Source: Balaenoptera acutorostrata
Taxonomy: Eukaryota; Chordata; Mammalia; Artiodactyla; Balaenopteridae
DNA: 64,000 bases
Assembly: GCF_949987535.1 (NCBI RefSeq)
Contig: NC_080081.1
Coordinates: forward strand, 49,000,153-49,064,152
Direction: 5' to 3'
The notes below the pieces were generated by a model that made no database searches, was not told the DNA's origin, and saw nothing but the letters and a program-made list of their open reading frames with translations. Shown in pieces: positions 23,934 through 36,365 of this stretch. A program made the position numbers and the translations under genes. Each line of letters begins with the position of its first letter. The stretch's first letter is position 1.

Positions 23934-24039
23934 AAAAAGAAAGAAAGAAAGAAAGGAAGGAAGGAAGGAAGGAAGGAAGGAAGGAAGGAAGGAAGGAAGG
24001 AAGAAAGAAAGAAAAGAAAAAAGAAAGAAAGAAAAAAAC
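23934..24039 (+). repeat. (GAAA)n/(GGAA)n microsatellite
   Basis: A pure purine tract on the plus strand. GAAA units at 23938-23952 are followed by about twelve GGAA units (about 23953-24002), then GAAA units with interruptions to 24039. The lysine/arginine-rich frames translated from it are artefacts of the repeat. Long GGAA runs can bind ETS-family factors in mammals; whether this copy does so is unknown. Confidence 0.95.
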
Positions 24040-24339
24040 AGGCTTCAGCATTTACTATATCTGGAAAATAACATATACAGTATATTCAACTCAAATGTCT
24101 GTGAATGTAAAAATAACTTTCCCTCAGAGTATTAGATGAAATGACAAAAACAAATATAAAAACAAAACAAAAAGGGTTTTTTGAGCATTATCTGAACTTT
24201 CCTTCACCACAACCTGGTGTCTGTAGATTGGCTTTACTGTGCACAGGCTATCCCACTGGAGGTGTCCTGCAAGGTTGGACATACAAGGCTCAAAAGAGTG
24301 ATCTGGGCTGGAGATACAGATGAAAGGAGTCACTATCAT

Positions 24340-26361
24340 ACAGAAGACCTTCAAGATAGCAGAGGAGTAAGACATGGAGATCACCTTCCTCCCCACAAAT
24401 ACATCAAAAATACATCTACATGTGAAACAACTGCTACAGAACACCTACTGAATGCTGGCAGAAGACCTCAGACTTCCCAAAAGGCAAGAGAATCCCCACA
24501 TACCTGGGTAGGGCAAAAGAAAAAAAAAACAGAGACAAAAGAATAGAGATGGAACCTGCACCTCTGGAAGGGAGCTGTGAAGGAGGAAAAGTTTCCACAT
24601 ACTAGGGAGCCCCTTCACTGGTGGGGACAGAGGGTGGGCAGGGCAGAAGCTTCAGAGCCATGGAGGAGAATGCAGCAATGGCGGTGCAGAGGGCAAAGTG
24701 GAGAGATTTCCGCACAGAGGATCAGTGCCAACCAGAACTCACCAACCTGAGACTCTTGCCTGCTCGCCGACTGGGGTGAGTGGGGGCTTGAAGCTGAGGC
24801 TCGGGCTCCAGAGGTCATACCCCAGGGAGAGGACTAGGGTTGGCTGTGTGAGGACAGCCTGAAGGGGACTATGTGCCACAGCTAGACGGCAGGGAGTCAG
24901 GGAAAATGTCTGGACCTGCCGAAGAGGCAAGAGACCATTGTTTTGGGGAGCATGAGGAGAGGGGATTCCTGCTCCTTGTGCCCACAGAAGGCAGAGCACA
25001 TCCTAAGCGAGCTTCAGAGATGGGCACGAGCTGCGGCTATCAGCTGGGACAACAGAGACGGTCATGAATCGCTACTGCTGCCACTGCTGCCACCAAGAAT
25101 CCTGTGTGTAAGTGCAGGTCACTGCCCACACCCCTCTGGGAGGCTGTGCAGCATGCCACTGCCAGTGTCCCATGACCCAGGGACAACTTCCCCAGGAGAA
25201 CACACGGCATGCCTCAGTCTGTTGCAATGACATGCTGGCCTCTGTTGCTGCAGGCTCGCCCTGCACTCCAATTATGACTACAGTACCCCTCCCTCTCTCC
25301 AGCCTGAGTGAGCAAGAGAACCCTTATCAGCTGCTAATTTAACCCCCTCCTGTCTGGGTGGGGAACAGATGCCTGAGCGTGATCTACATGCAGAGGCAGA
25401 ACCAAAACCAAAGCTGAACCCCAGGAGCTGGGAGAACAAAGAAGAGAAAGGGAAATTTCTCCATGCAACATCAGAAGCAGCAGATTAAATCCCCACAATC
25501 AACTTGATAAACCCTGCATCTGTGGAATACCTGAATAGACAACAAATGTTCCCAAAATTCAGGTGGTGGACTTTGGGAGCAACTGTAGACTTGGGATTTG
25601 CTTTCTGCATCTGATTTGTTTCTGGCTTTAAGTTTATCTTAGTTTAGTTTTTAGTGCTTGTTATCATTGGGGGATTTGTTTATTAGTTTGATTGCTCTCT
25701 TCCTTTATTTAAATTTTTAAAATTCCTTTTATATTTTAATTTTTTAAATTTATTAAAATTTTTTTTTTCCTATTTCTCTTTTTCTGATTGAGTATGTGTA
25801 TGTTTCTTTGTGTGATTTTCTCTGTTTAGTTTTGCTTTTACCATTTGGTTTGCAGTTGGATCTGTTCTTTTTTTTTTCATTCTTTTTCTTCTGAGCTGTG
25901 TGGCTGGCAGGACTTGGTGCTCCAGTTGAGTGTTAGGCCTGAGTCTCTGAGGTGGGAGAGCTGAGTCCAGGATATTGTACCACCAGAGACCTCCCAGCCC
26001 CACCTATTATCAATTGGCAAGAGCTCTCCCAGAGATCTCCATCTCAACACTAAAACCCAGCTCCACTCAATGACCAGCAAGCTCCAGTGTTGGATGCCCC
26101 ATGCCAAACAACTAGCAAGAAAGGAACACAACCCGACCCATTAGCAGAGAGGCTGCCTAAAGTCATACTAATCTCACAGACACCCCAAAACACACCACCA
26201 GATGTGGCCTGGCCCACCAGAAGGACAACATACAGCCCCACCCAGGAGAACACAGGCACCAGTGCCCTCCACCAGGAAGCCTACACAAGCCATTGAAACA
26301 GCCTTACCCACTGGGGGTAGACAACAAAAATAACAGGAACTACAAACTTGCAGGCTCAAAA
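24340..26361 (+). promoter_or_regulatory. L1 5'UTR (internal promoter region)
   Basis: This leader precedes L1 ORF1. Its first 1.2 kb is GC-richer than the rest of the window and keeps scattered CpGs, as expected of an L1 promoter. It then passes through a T-rich stretch (about 25600-25900). L1 leaders carry an internal pol II promoter. Whether this copy still has activity is unknown. Frames of 60-109 codons on both strands inside it have no recognised product. Confidence 0.75.
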
Positions 26362-27283
26362 ATGAGACCACAAACACAGTAAGTTAAGCAATATCAGAAG
26401 ACAGAGAAACCCACTGCAGATCAAAGAGCAAAGTAAAAACCCACCAGACCAAACAAATGAAGAGGAAATAGGCAGTCTACCTGAAAAAGAATTCAGAGTA
26501 ATGATAGTAAAGATGATCCAAAATCTCAGAAATAGAAAGGAGAAAATACAAGAAACATTTAACAAGGACCTAGAAGAACAAAGGAACAAACAAACAATGA
26601 TGAACAACACAATAAATGAAATTAAAAATACTCAAGGAGGAATCAACATCAGAATAACTGAGGTAGAAGAACGGATAAATGACCTGGAAGATGGAATGGT
26701 GGAAATAACTGACACGGAGCAGAATAAAGAAAAAAGAATGAAAAGAATTAAAGACAGTCTCACAGACTTCTGGGACAACATTAAACACAACAGTCAAATT
26801 ATAGGGGTCCCAGAGAATAAGAGAAAAAAAGAAGGTTCTGAGAAAATATTTGAAGAGATGATAGTTGAAAACTTCCCTAACATGGGAAAGGACATAGTAA
26901 GACAAGTCTAAGAGGTGCAGAGAGTCCCATACACAATAAACCCAAGGAGAAACATGCCAAGACACATATTAATCAAACTATCAAAAATTAAATACAAAGA
27001 AAAAATATTAAAAGCAGAAAGGGAAAAGCAACAAATAACATACAAGGGAATCCCCATGAGTTTAACAGCTGATCTTTCAGCAGAAACTCTGCAAGCCAGA
27101 AGGGAGTGGCAAGACATATCTAAAGTGATGAAAGGGAAAAACCAACAACCAAGATTACTCCACCCAGCAAGGATCTCATTCAGATTCGACGGAGAAATTA
27201 AAACCTTTACAGACCAGCAAAAGGTAAGATAATTCAGCACCACCAAAACAGTTTACAACAAATACTAAAGAAACTTCTCTGGC
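26362..27283 (+). pseudogene. L1 ORF1 (RNA-binding chaperone), broken
   Basis: ORF1 proteins trimerise through a coiled coil and bind L1 RNA. Here the coiled-coil part is visible in the frame from 26501, with heptad-like Glu/Lys/Asn/Ile-rich sequence. After it come the RRM-like part (RIKD...IIGVPE, about 26740-26810) and the C-terminal domain (LTADLSAETLQARREW, 27061-27108). An in-frame TAA at 26909-26911 falls where a Gln codon is expected. The frame resumes directly after it and runs to a second stop near 27230. A small deletion follows, and the normal stop near 27281 is mutated. The first methionine near 26362 is out of frame with the main body. The protein cannot be made intact. Confidence 0.85.
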
Positions 27284-27338
27284 AGGAACACAAGAGAAGG
27301 AAAAGACCTACAAAAAGAAACCCAAAACAATTAAGAAA

Positions 27339-28439
27339 ATGGTAATAGGAACACACATATTGATAATTACCTTAAATGTAAATGGATTAAATGGTCCCAC
27401 CAAAAGACACAGACTGGAAGAATGGATACAAAAACAAGACCAGTATATATGCTATCTACAAGAGACTCACTTCAGACCTAGGGACACATACAGGCTAAAG
27501 CTGAGGGGATAGAAAAAGATATTCCAAGCAAATGGAAATCAAAAGAAAGCTGGAGTAGCAATTCTTATATCAGACAAAATAGACTTTAAAATAAAGACTT
27601 TTACAAGACACAAAGAAAGGTACTACATAATGATCAAGGGATCAATCCAAGAAGAAGATATAACAATTGTAAATATTTATGCACCCAACATAGGAGCACC
27701 TCAATACATAAGGCAAATGCTAACAGCCATAAAAGGGGAAATTGACAGTAACACAATAATAATAGGGGACTTTAACACCCCACTTACACCAATGGACAAA
27801 TCATCCAAAAAATAAATAAGGAAACACAGATTTAAATGACACATTAGATCACATGGATGTAATAGATATTTATAGGACTTTCCATCCAAGAGAACAGAAT
27901 ACACTTTCTCCTCAAGAGCTCAGGGAACAATCTCCAGGAGAGATCATATCTTGGGACACAAATCAAGCCTTGATAAATTTCAGAAAATTGAAATCATATC
28001 AAGTATCTTTTCAGACCACAACGCTATGAGACTAGGTATCAATTACAAGAAAAGAACTGTAAAAAATACAAACACATGGAGGTTAAACAATACTCTACTA
28101 AATAACCAAGAGATCACTGAAAAAATCAAAGAGGAAATCAAAAAATACCTGGAAACAAATGACAATGAAAACACGAGGACCCAAAACCTATGGGATACAG
28201 CAAAAGCAGTTCTAAGATGAGTGTTCAGAGTAATACAATCTTATCTCAAGGTACAAGAAAAATCTCAAATAAACAACCTAACCTTACATATAAAGCAATT
28301 AGAGAAAGAAGAACAAAAAACCCCAAAGTTAGCAGAAGGAAAGAAATCATACAGATAAGATCAGAAATAAATGAAAAAAAAAAAAATGAAGGAAACAATA
28401 CCAAAGATCAATGAAACTAAAAGCTGGTTCTTTAAGAAG

Positions 28440-28474
<35 letters not shown>

Positions 28475-31167
28475 GATAAACCATTAGCTAGACCCATCAA
28501 GAAAAAAAGGGAGAAAACTCCAGTCAACAGAATTAGAAATGAAAAAGAAGTAATGACTGACACAGCAGAAATACAACTGATCATGAGAGACTGCTACAAG
28601 CCACTATATGCCAATAAAATGGGCAACCTGGAAGAAATGGACAAATTCTTAGAAAAGCACAACCTTCCAAGACTGAACCAGGAAGAAATAGAAAATATGA
28701 ACAGAACGATCACAAGCACTGAAATTGAAGCTGTGATTAAAAATCTTCCAACAAACAAAAACCCAGGACCAGATGGCTTCACAGGTGAATTCTATCAAAC
28801 ATTTAGAGAAGAGCTAACACCTATCCTTCTCAAACTCTTCCAAAATATAGCAGAGGGAGGAACACTCCCAAACTCATTTTATGAGGCCACCTTCACCCTG
28901 GTACCAAAACCAGACGAAGACGTAACCAAAAAAGAAAACTACAGGCCAATATCAGTGATGAACATAGATGCAACAATCCTCAACAAAATACTAGCAAACA
29001 GAATTCAATAGCACACTAAAAGGATCATATACCATGATTAAGTGGGGTTTATCCCAGAAATGCAAGGATTCTTCAATACAGGCAAATCAATCAATGTGAT
29101 ACACCATATTAACAAATTGAAGGATAAAAACCATGTGATAATCTCAGTAGGTGTAGAAAATTTTTTCAACAAAATTCCACATCTACTTATGATAAAAAAT
29201 CTCCAGAAAGTGGGCATAGAAGGAACTTACTTCAACATAATAAAAGCCATATTGGACAAACCCACAGCCAACATCATTCTCAGTGGTGAAAACCTGAAAC
29301 CATTTCCTCTATGAGCAGGAACAAGGCAAGATTTCCTGCTCTCACCACTATTATTCAACATAGTTTTGGATGTTTTAGCCATGAAAACTAGAGAAGAAAA
29401 AGAAATAAAAGAATCCAAATTGGAAATGAAGAAGTAAAAATGTCATTCTTTGCAGATGACATGATACTATACATAGAGAATCCTAAAAATGCTACCAGAA
29501 AACTGCTAGATATAATCAATGAATTTGGTAAAGTAGCAGGATACAAAATTAATACACAGAAATCTCTTGCATTCCTATACACTAATGAGGAAAAATCTGA
29601 AAAAGAAATTAAGGATTTACCATTTACCATTCCAATAAAAAGAATAAAATATCTGAAAAAAACCTACCTAACCAGACAAAGACCTATATTCAGAAAACTA
29701 TAAGACACTGATTAAAGAAATTAAAGATGGTACAGACAGATGGAGAGATATACCGTGTTTTTGGATTGGAAGAATCCACATTGTGATAATGACTATACTC
29801 CCCAAAGCGATCTACAGATTCAATGCAATCCCCATCAAATTACCAATGGCATTTTTCACAGAACTAGAACAAAAAATTTTACAATTTGTATGGAAACACA
29901 AAAGACCCTGAATAGTCAAAACAATCGTGAGAAAGAAAAATGGAGCTGGAGGAATCAGGCTTCCTGACTTCAGACTATACTACAAAGCTACAGTAATCAC
30001 AACAGTATGGTACTGACATAAAAACAGAAATATAGATCAATGGAACAGGATAGAAAGCTCAGAGATATAACCATGGACCTATGGTCACCTTATCGTTGAT
30101 AAAGGAGGCAAGAATATACAATGGAGAAAAGACAGCCTCTTCAATAAGTGGTGCTGGGAAAACTGGAGAGATACATGTTAAAGAATGAAATTAGAATACT
30201 CCCTAACACCATACACAAAAATAAACTCCAAATGGATTAAATACCTAAATATAAGGCATGACACTATAAAACTCCTAGAGGAAAACATAGGCAGAACACT
30301 CTATGACATAAATCACAGCAGGATACTTTTTGACCCAACTCCTAGAGGAATGGAAATAAAAGCAAAAATAAATAAATGGGATCTAAGGAAACTTAAAATC
30401 TTTTGCATAGCAAAGGAAACCATAAACAAGACGAAAAGACAACTCTCAGAATGGGAGAAAATACTTGCAAATGAAGCAACTGACAAAGGATTAATCTCCA
30501 AAATATACAAGGCAGCTCATGCAGCTCAATATCAAAAAAACAAACAACCCAATCCAAAAATGGGCAGAAGACCTAAATAGACATTTCTCCAAAGAAGATA
30601 TACAGATTGCCAACAAACACATGAAAGGATGCTCAACATCAATAATCATGAGAGAGAAATGCAAATCAAAACCACCATGAGGTTTCACCTCACACCAGTC
30701 AGAATGGCCATAATCCAAATATCTACAAACCGTAAATGCTGGAGAAGGTGTGGAGTAAAGGACACCCTCTTGCACTGTTGGTGGGAATGTAAATTGATGC
30801 AGCCACTATGGAGAACAGTATGGAGGTTCCTCAAAAATCTAAAAATAGAACTACCATACGGCCCAGCAATCCCACTACTGGGCATCTACGTGAGTAAACC
30901 ATAATTCAAAAAGAGTCATGTACCAAAATGTTCATTGCAGCATTATTTACAATAGCCAGGACATGGAAGCAACCTAAGTGTCCATCATCAGATGAATGGA
31001 TAAAGAAGATGTGGCACTTATGTATAATGGAATATTACTCAGCCATAAAAAGAAATGAAATTGTTAATTATAGCGAAGTGGGTGGATGTAGAGTTTGTCA
31101 TACAGAGTGAAGCAAGTCAGAAGGAGAAAAACTAATACTGTATGCTAACACACATATATGGAATCTA
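27339..31167 (+). pseudogene. L1 ORF2 (endonuclease/reverse transcriptase), broken
   Basis: ORF2 nicks target DNA and reverse-transcribes L1 RNA. The start at 27339 fits the usual spacing after ORF1. The apurinic-like endonuclease shows NIYAPN near 27675, GDFNTPL near 27765 and SDH near 28010. The RT shows PGPDGF and EFYQ near 28763-28797, NYRPIS near 28940 and the catalytic FADD at 29449-29460. The Cys-rich end includes the HCWWECKL part near 30770. An in-frame stop at 27510-27512, another at 27813-27815, an A31 run at 28442-28472 and several frame changes (frame 0, then 2, 1, 2, 1 by position modulo 3) destroy the reading frame. Confidence 0.9.
28442..28472 (+). repeat. A31 mononucleotide run inside L1 ORF2
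   Basis: Thirty-one uninterrupted adenines lie inside ORF2, between the endonuclease and RT parts. A second run of 13 adenines lies at 28374-28386. ORF2 is naturally A-rich here, but the family sequence as I recall it has mixed bases at this point. This is therefore a slippage expansion or an assembly artefact rather than a poly(A) tail, because ORF2 continues on the other side. Confidence 0.9.
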
Positions 31168-31551
31168 AAAAAAAAAAAAAAAAAAGTTCTGATGAACCTA
31201 GGGACAGGACAGGAATAAAGACACAGACGTAGATAATGAACTTGAGGACATGGGGAGGGGGAAGTGTAAGCTGGGACGAAATGAGAGTGTGGCATTTGCA
31301 TATATACACTACCAAATGTAAAATAGATAGCTAGTGGGAAGCAGCCGCATAGCACAGGGAGATCAGCTCGGTGCTTTGTGACCACCTAGAGGGGTGGGAT
31401 AGTGAGTGTGAGAGGGAGGTGCAAGAGGGAGGGTATATAGGGATATATGTATACATATAGCTGATTCCCTTTGTTATACAGCAGAAACTAACACAACATT
31501 GTAAAGCAATTATACTCCAATAAAGATGTTAAAACAAAACAAAACAAAACA
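31168..31551 (+). terminator. L1 3'UTR, polyadenylation signal and tail
   Basis: This is the 3'UTR of the full-length L1. It has an internal A19 run (about 31169-31187), a G-rich tract (about 31387-31440) of the kind that can form G-quadruplexes, AATAAA at 31519-31524 and an (AAAAC)n tail ending near 31551. The same G-rich block recurs in the twin-primed copy at 6064-6095. Confidence 0.8.
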
Positions 31552-34500
31552 CCAAAAACTTCAGTTTGACTCTGAATAGCAAATGTATCCAACAATCTCT
31601 AAAGACTTTGTGTTCATCAAATACCATTGTGAGCACAAACATGAAAGGCAAATATTCCTATGATCTTTCAGTGGTGCACAGGAATTTTGTGGATCACTCT
31701 CTCAAGGTGTGTCATACCACCAAGGTCAACGGTTCAATAGAAAACATTCATTAGCAGTCAATTATAGAGTTTTTAACTCAGACTGTGTGTACAAAAAAAA
31801 AAGCAAACACATGTTTGGAAAGTAATAAATCAATGCATTCCAGAGCAGGCATTAGATTCTTAATGAGAGCTTCATATCAGCTCAGCAAAATTTTCCATCT
31901 GCCATTCTCTCTTAACTATTATTATTACTATCTATTATCGCTATCTACTATCTGCCAGATCTCTCTATTTTAGCCTAGTTAGTGAAGAAATTAAGTCACA
32001 CCGGTATTTCAAAAACTAATAATGCTGCCTCTCTGTATGCGAGAATTCCATAAAGATAGTGAGTAATGAATGACGTTATCAAAGGAGACAAAAGGCCAAT
32101 ATGAGGCTGGATGAGGGTGATTTTTCAGATTATTAATTCCACAAATAAATTTGGTTTTCAAAAATATAGTTGGGATTTAATGCAGGTATGCAGTAAAAAG
32201 AATATGGGTAGGGAAGGAACAGAATGTTCATTGTTGCATCTGAAAAGACTTGTTTTCAGTAAACAGAGTATGAAGACCCCACGCATTCATTTTATGCACA
32301 AGATATCCACAGATACATGAAGAAATCAAATTATTTATATGAAAAGTGCTTCAGATAAGTTTGAAGGATAAAGAGAACTATTACCTCTTTCATGACAGGA
32401 AATGCATTTTGTATGTATTAAAAGAGAAAAAAACATCCATGACTTCTATATTCAGGCTTTTGTTCCCTTTCTGGTTGCCCCAGAGACCTGGAGAGTGATG
32501 ATCAGGTTTTGTGAAGGTGTTCTGAGTTCACAGAGTACACTTTTGAAAACGTCTGGGCACAGACTCCCGAGAACGCTGGGTCTCAGCATACTAAAGCCCA
32601 ACCCTGATTTCTCCCCTAAACACCATTGGTGAGACCGGTTTATACTACACTGGGACTTATCTAGGAATAAAGAGTCAAGGGTTTTCGTCTTTTTAAACGA
32701 TTCTCTACTTTCTGGTTTTCATGCAAGTCTGAACCTGGATGCTAGAGTAAGGATAGGTTTGGACACTTTTATACTGTGAGGATGGTGGGGACTTCTCTGA
32801 GTCTTGGGGTGCATGTGCAGAGTTGGTGCTGGGGCTTGTTTTCCTCTGATTCAATTCTCCTTTTGGCTGGGAATAGTTTTGGACCATCATCACTGAGTCT
32901 CAGCTTGAAGAAAAAACTTGATGGTGATCCCGGTTTTTAAGAGGATTACATTATGTCATATAGTCATATAGCCATTGGAGGCTAGCTTCCCACAATGGTG
33001 GTGGTGGGGAAATGTGTATTTGTGTGAGGGGATGGAATAAATAAATCCACTGTAATTTTTTATGTTCTTTTCCTCATTCTCATATTTTCCAATCTATTTA
33101 TTCCTAGGAATATAAACACAGTTTGTTTTTTTCCATGTTTTTTTTTCTTTTTTTCTTTTCTTCTTTTCTTTGTATAAACACATTTTGAGCAGCTTGAAAT
33201 ATCATGACAAATTTGTGAGTTGAAAACTGAAAAATGAAAATTTAATATCTTGTCTAGTCTCAGAAACTAGATATCAGAATCCAGATCTTTTGTCTAGCCC
33301 CTTCTTTTTGCTGTAAGCAATCAAGGGCCTTTAGCTGTGAAGTGATTTGTTCATAGTCATACTGACCGAGTTACTGACAGAGTCGGAGTCAACTTTGAGT
33401 CTCTTGTCTCCCAGTTGTTGCTACTCAATCTTGCCAAATAATGAACTCAAGCATCACATAACAGTTTTAGTGGAATTTAAAATTACCAATTGTAGTACAG
33501 TCCTTAGGATAATGGAAAAGATAGCTTTTCAAAGCTTAATATTTGTGGCTCACTAAATGATGTACCTGCCCTTTATATGTGGCTATTGCTTAGTAGCAAA
33601 AGCAAATTACTTATTTTGATCATTCATCCTATAATTTACCACTTGAGGGTGGATTATTTTGAGTCAACTGTCATAATCAGTTCATTTGTGTTTTATAGCC
33701 AAGTCTTTAGAAAGTAAAATTCATCTTTTCCAATGACATGGCTATTATGGTCAAAGCAATTGTGTAGGTTGACACAGTGAAAATATGACTATGGAAGATG
33801 TCTAGGGTGCACAATTTTTAAAAATGTATACTTTGTGCCTTATGACATCACAGAGATTCAACCAGATTCGTGGCTCCAAGAGCAACAGATCCAGTAAGTT
33901 TTTACCTTCACAGGTCACTGAGTTTTGTGATGACCTCAAAAGCAAGGAGAGCTTTTCTTCCTCATAAGCTAGTCTAGATGTGTGAATATACTATGTTAGA
34001 AATTTCCATATATTCTACTGTGGTGTCCTTCTTGTAAGAGGAGAAATAAAATGAGCTTACTTGTCATATACACATATAGCTGTGAATTAAATGACACCCT
34101 GACATTTCATATTTCAGACTTTTTATGTGTGAAATGAATTTGTATTGTGTGTTGTTGTGAATGCATATAACATTTTAAATATTTATGAAAGTATCTATAT
34201 GCAATTTTTTTCTTTTGTAAATCTAAACAGCCTGTTGCTTTTCAATTTTCCTTATTTATAGTAGAAAATGATTGCAGGTTTCCTTAAAATCACTTGGCCT
34301 GTTTTTTCTTTTATGATTTTTTTTCCGCACAAAGCTATTGCTGCTTGAGGAACTAAAAGTTAATCTGTGGATAAATCTTTATTCGTCCTTGGTCTTATGT
34401 AGCAACAGTCAAGTAATCATTAAGATAAAATGGACATCAATCCAAAATTTTTGACTATTATTTATTTTTGACAATTAACTATTATTTCTGATTATTTATC

Positions 34501-34914
34501 TATTTATTTATTATCATTCTAGTCAGCTCTTTTCTGATTTTATTGAAAAAGATATGGAAATATTTTTGAAGCTAAATACTTACTCTAAAGCTACATATAT
34601 ATATGTGTGTGTGTGTGTAACTTAGATTCTTGTATTAACTTTGAGAGGTGTTTGATGTAATGCAGTTACTTTTTAGCAAGACATAATGACCACCGTCATT
34701 ATGGGGCACTGAAATATAATAAATTGACAGTTTTGGGTAATGAAAGGCTGGGGAATTTTTGATGATCGCCTTAGTTTTGGAAGATAATTTTCACTCTTGC
34801 TGTGCTAAATCATTTTCTTCAAGCTCTTTTCCCACCAACTCGAATATGTGCTTAAACTTCAGTGTAAACAATACACATTGTGTATGAAGAAGAATCTGTC
34901 AGAATTCTCAACAT
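31552..34914. other. Unannotated DNA
   Basis: No exon or confident repeat. A pyrimidine-rich run sits at about 33121-33172 and a TATG/TG run at about 34595-34618 follows a short TA run. The short frames are unsupported. Confidence 0.55.
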
Positions 34915-35175
34915 TATATCTATAGTAATAACAGCAAATGCTTAGATAGCAGTATATGCCAGACACTAAATTCTTTACCTAAATAAACTCCTTTAATCCT
35001 GACAAAAACTCTATGAGGTAAGTAATATTATTATCCTCATTTTACTGGTGAGGAAACTGAGGCACAGAGAGATTAAATAACTAGCCCATGGCTCCACAGT
35101 TTGTAAGCATACAGCCTGGATAAGAACTAAGGCAAGTCAATCCAGAGTCTGCTCTTAACCAGTTTGCTAATAGTT
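34915..35175 (-). repeat. MIR SINE, nearly full length, antisense
   Basis: The plus strand shows the reverse complement of MIR in order: 'tatatgccagacactaaattc', 'ctcctttaatcctgacaaa', 'ctatgaggtaagtaatatta', 'gaggaaactgaggcacagag', and 'gctcttaaccagtttgct' at the tRNA-like head. It is one of the best preserved MIRs in the window. Confidence 0.88.
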
Positions 35176-35189
35176 AATAATGTGCTTTG

Positions 35190-35350
35190 CCTTTGATTCC
35201 TGCTGCAGTTCTCTTTGGCAAGTACACGTATCTTATTTCTTCAGTATGTAGATGAGGACACCGGGGCTCAGGAATAGATAATGATGTGCTCATCATCACT
35301 TGCCCACTCAAAGGAAGAACTGAGATCCCAGGTACACGTTGCCAACAGCA
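35190..35350 (-). repeat. MIR-like relic
   Basis: The phrases 'gtagatgaggacaccggggct', 'cacttgcccactcaaagga' and 'aactgagatcccaggtacac' follow the antisense MIR core. It is adjacent to the better preserved MIR but more diverged. It could be a second MIR insertion or a partial duplicate. Confidence 0.5.
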
Positions 35351-36365
35351 GAGTGTCATTTAGGTTTGATGTAACGTAAAAACATTTACGAAAGATGGTT
35401 GAATTAATCCATCTTGCTCGCTTGAGACCAGAGTCAGAATAAATAATATATTTTCTCTTTTTTCATATGTTTTGTAGAGCTTAAAAATTCATTTTTAGAG
35501 ATAACAAGGACTATCCTTTTTGTGAATCTAAGTAGTAACATCACTCAAGTTTAGGGTTGGGAGAGTAAGTGGTGGCATGGTTGACTATTAAGATTCAGCC
35601 TTGTCCTTTTACCACCCTGGGATTCTTCCATCCACTTAGTACATTTCCACTTTCCCCTACTTTGCTGCAATATGAATATGGTGGTGACCTCCTATTTCTT
35701 ACATTCTTTCAGTTTATTTATATATTTCAGGGTGAAATTTGCATTTTAACCTCATTACGATATTGTTAACTCATGACTCTTGATTATGTTAGTTTTTTTT
35801 TCTTTTCTTTTTTTTTCCTTAATTGTACTTGAGTAGTCCTTGACAACTTGTATTTACTGAATTGGGACCTAGGACCCTGAACTGGCACTGACTGTGTTCA
35901 TTCTGTGGATTTATCTTCATTTCTAAGCTTACACCTGCCTTTTAAATTCTGATAGAGATCTCAGAAATTACCTTAAGAATACCTTGAGGTAAAAAAAAAA
36001 ATATATTAAAAGGCACATGCATACAAATCATAATAATTAAAGCATTTATTTTCCACATCAAAATCATTATTGTCCCCACAATATAATTTTGCCGTAAACT
36101 CCGTGCTTTGTAACCTGTGAAGCATAGCATGCAATTCCTTTTGGGCTGAAGTGAGTAGAAGTATCAGTGAAAGTTCCACATTAGCCCTTTCTTCATAGAC
36201 TAATGTTCTTTTGCAGATGGTATAATGCAGTTTATTGTACTCTTAAAAATGTAGGAAGGAAAAAGTAATAATCAATAAAATGATTTTTTGCCGTTACATG
36301 CTTTGATATTAGCTGTCCTGTACTGAGTACATACTTACATGGTGCCAGACTCTTAGAAAGCATAT
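35351..36365. other. Unannotated AT-rich DNA
   Basis: No gene or confident repeat. T runs occur at about 35791-35817 and an A run at about 35991-36001. Confidence 0.5.

Larger units (their letters stand above)
24340..31551 (+). mobile_element. Near-full-length L1 retrotransposon (inactive)
   Basis: About 7.2 kb in sense. It has a roughly 2 kb 5'UTR that opens with the 'tcaagatagcagaggagtaag' region near 24347, ORF1 (about 26362-27283), ORF2 (27339-31167) and a 3'UTR with a polyadenylation signal at 31519-31524. It ends in an (AAAAC)n tail. The 5' start and 3' end are both present, so it inserted essentially complete. I found no convincing target duplication, which suggests decay or rearrangement at one edge. 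ORF1 and ORF2 carry stops and frameshifts, so the copy is non-autonomous. The family is the cetartiodactyl L1 lineage. Confidence 0.92.

Noticed and set aside
23934..24039. Tandem array as a possible CRISPR
   Set aside because: A four-base microsatellite without spacers in a mammalian genome.
23917..24139. Two Lys/Arg/Gly/Glu-rich frames
   Set aside because: Products of the GAAA/GGAA microsatellite, not proteins.
26570..26965. 131-codon minus-strand frame
   Set aside because: Shadow of L1 ORF1 on the plus strand.
28553..29314. Long RT-like frames that might indicate an active L1
   Set aside because: They are open pieces of a broken ORF2, separated by stops and a frame change from the endonuclease and C-terminal parts.
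34682..34703. Nine-base inverted repeat with four-base loop
   Set aside because: Too short to distinguish from chance.
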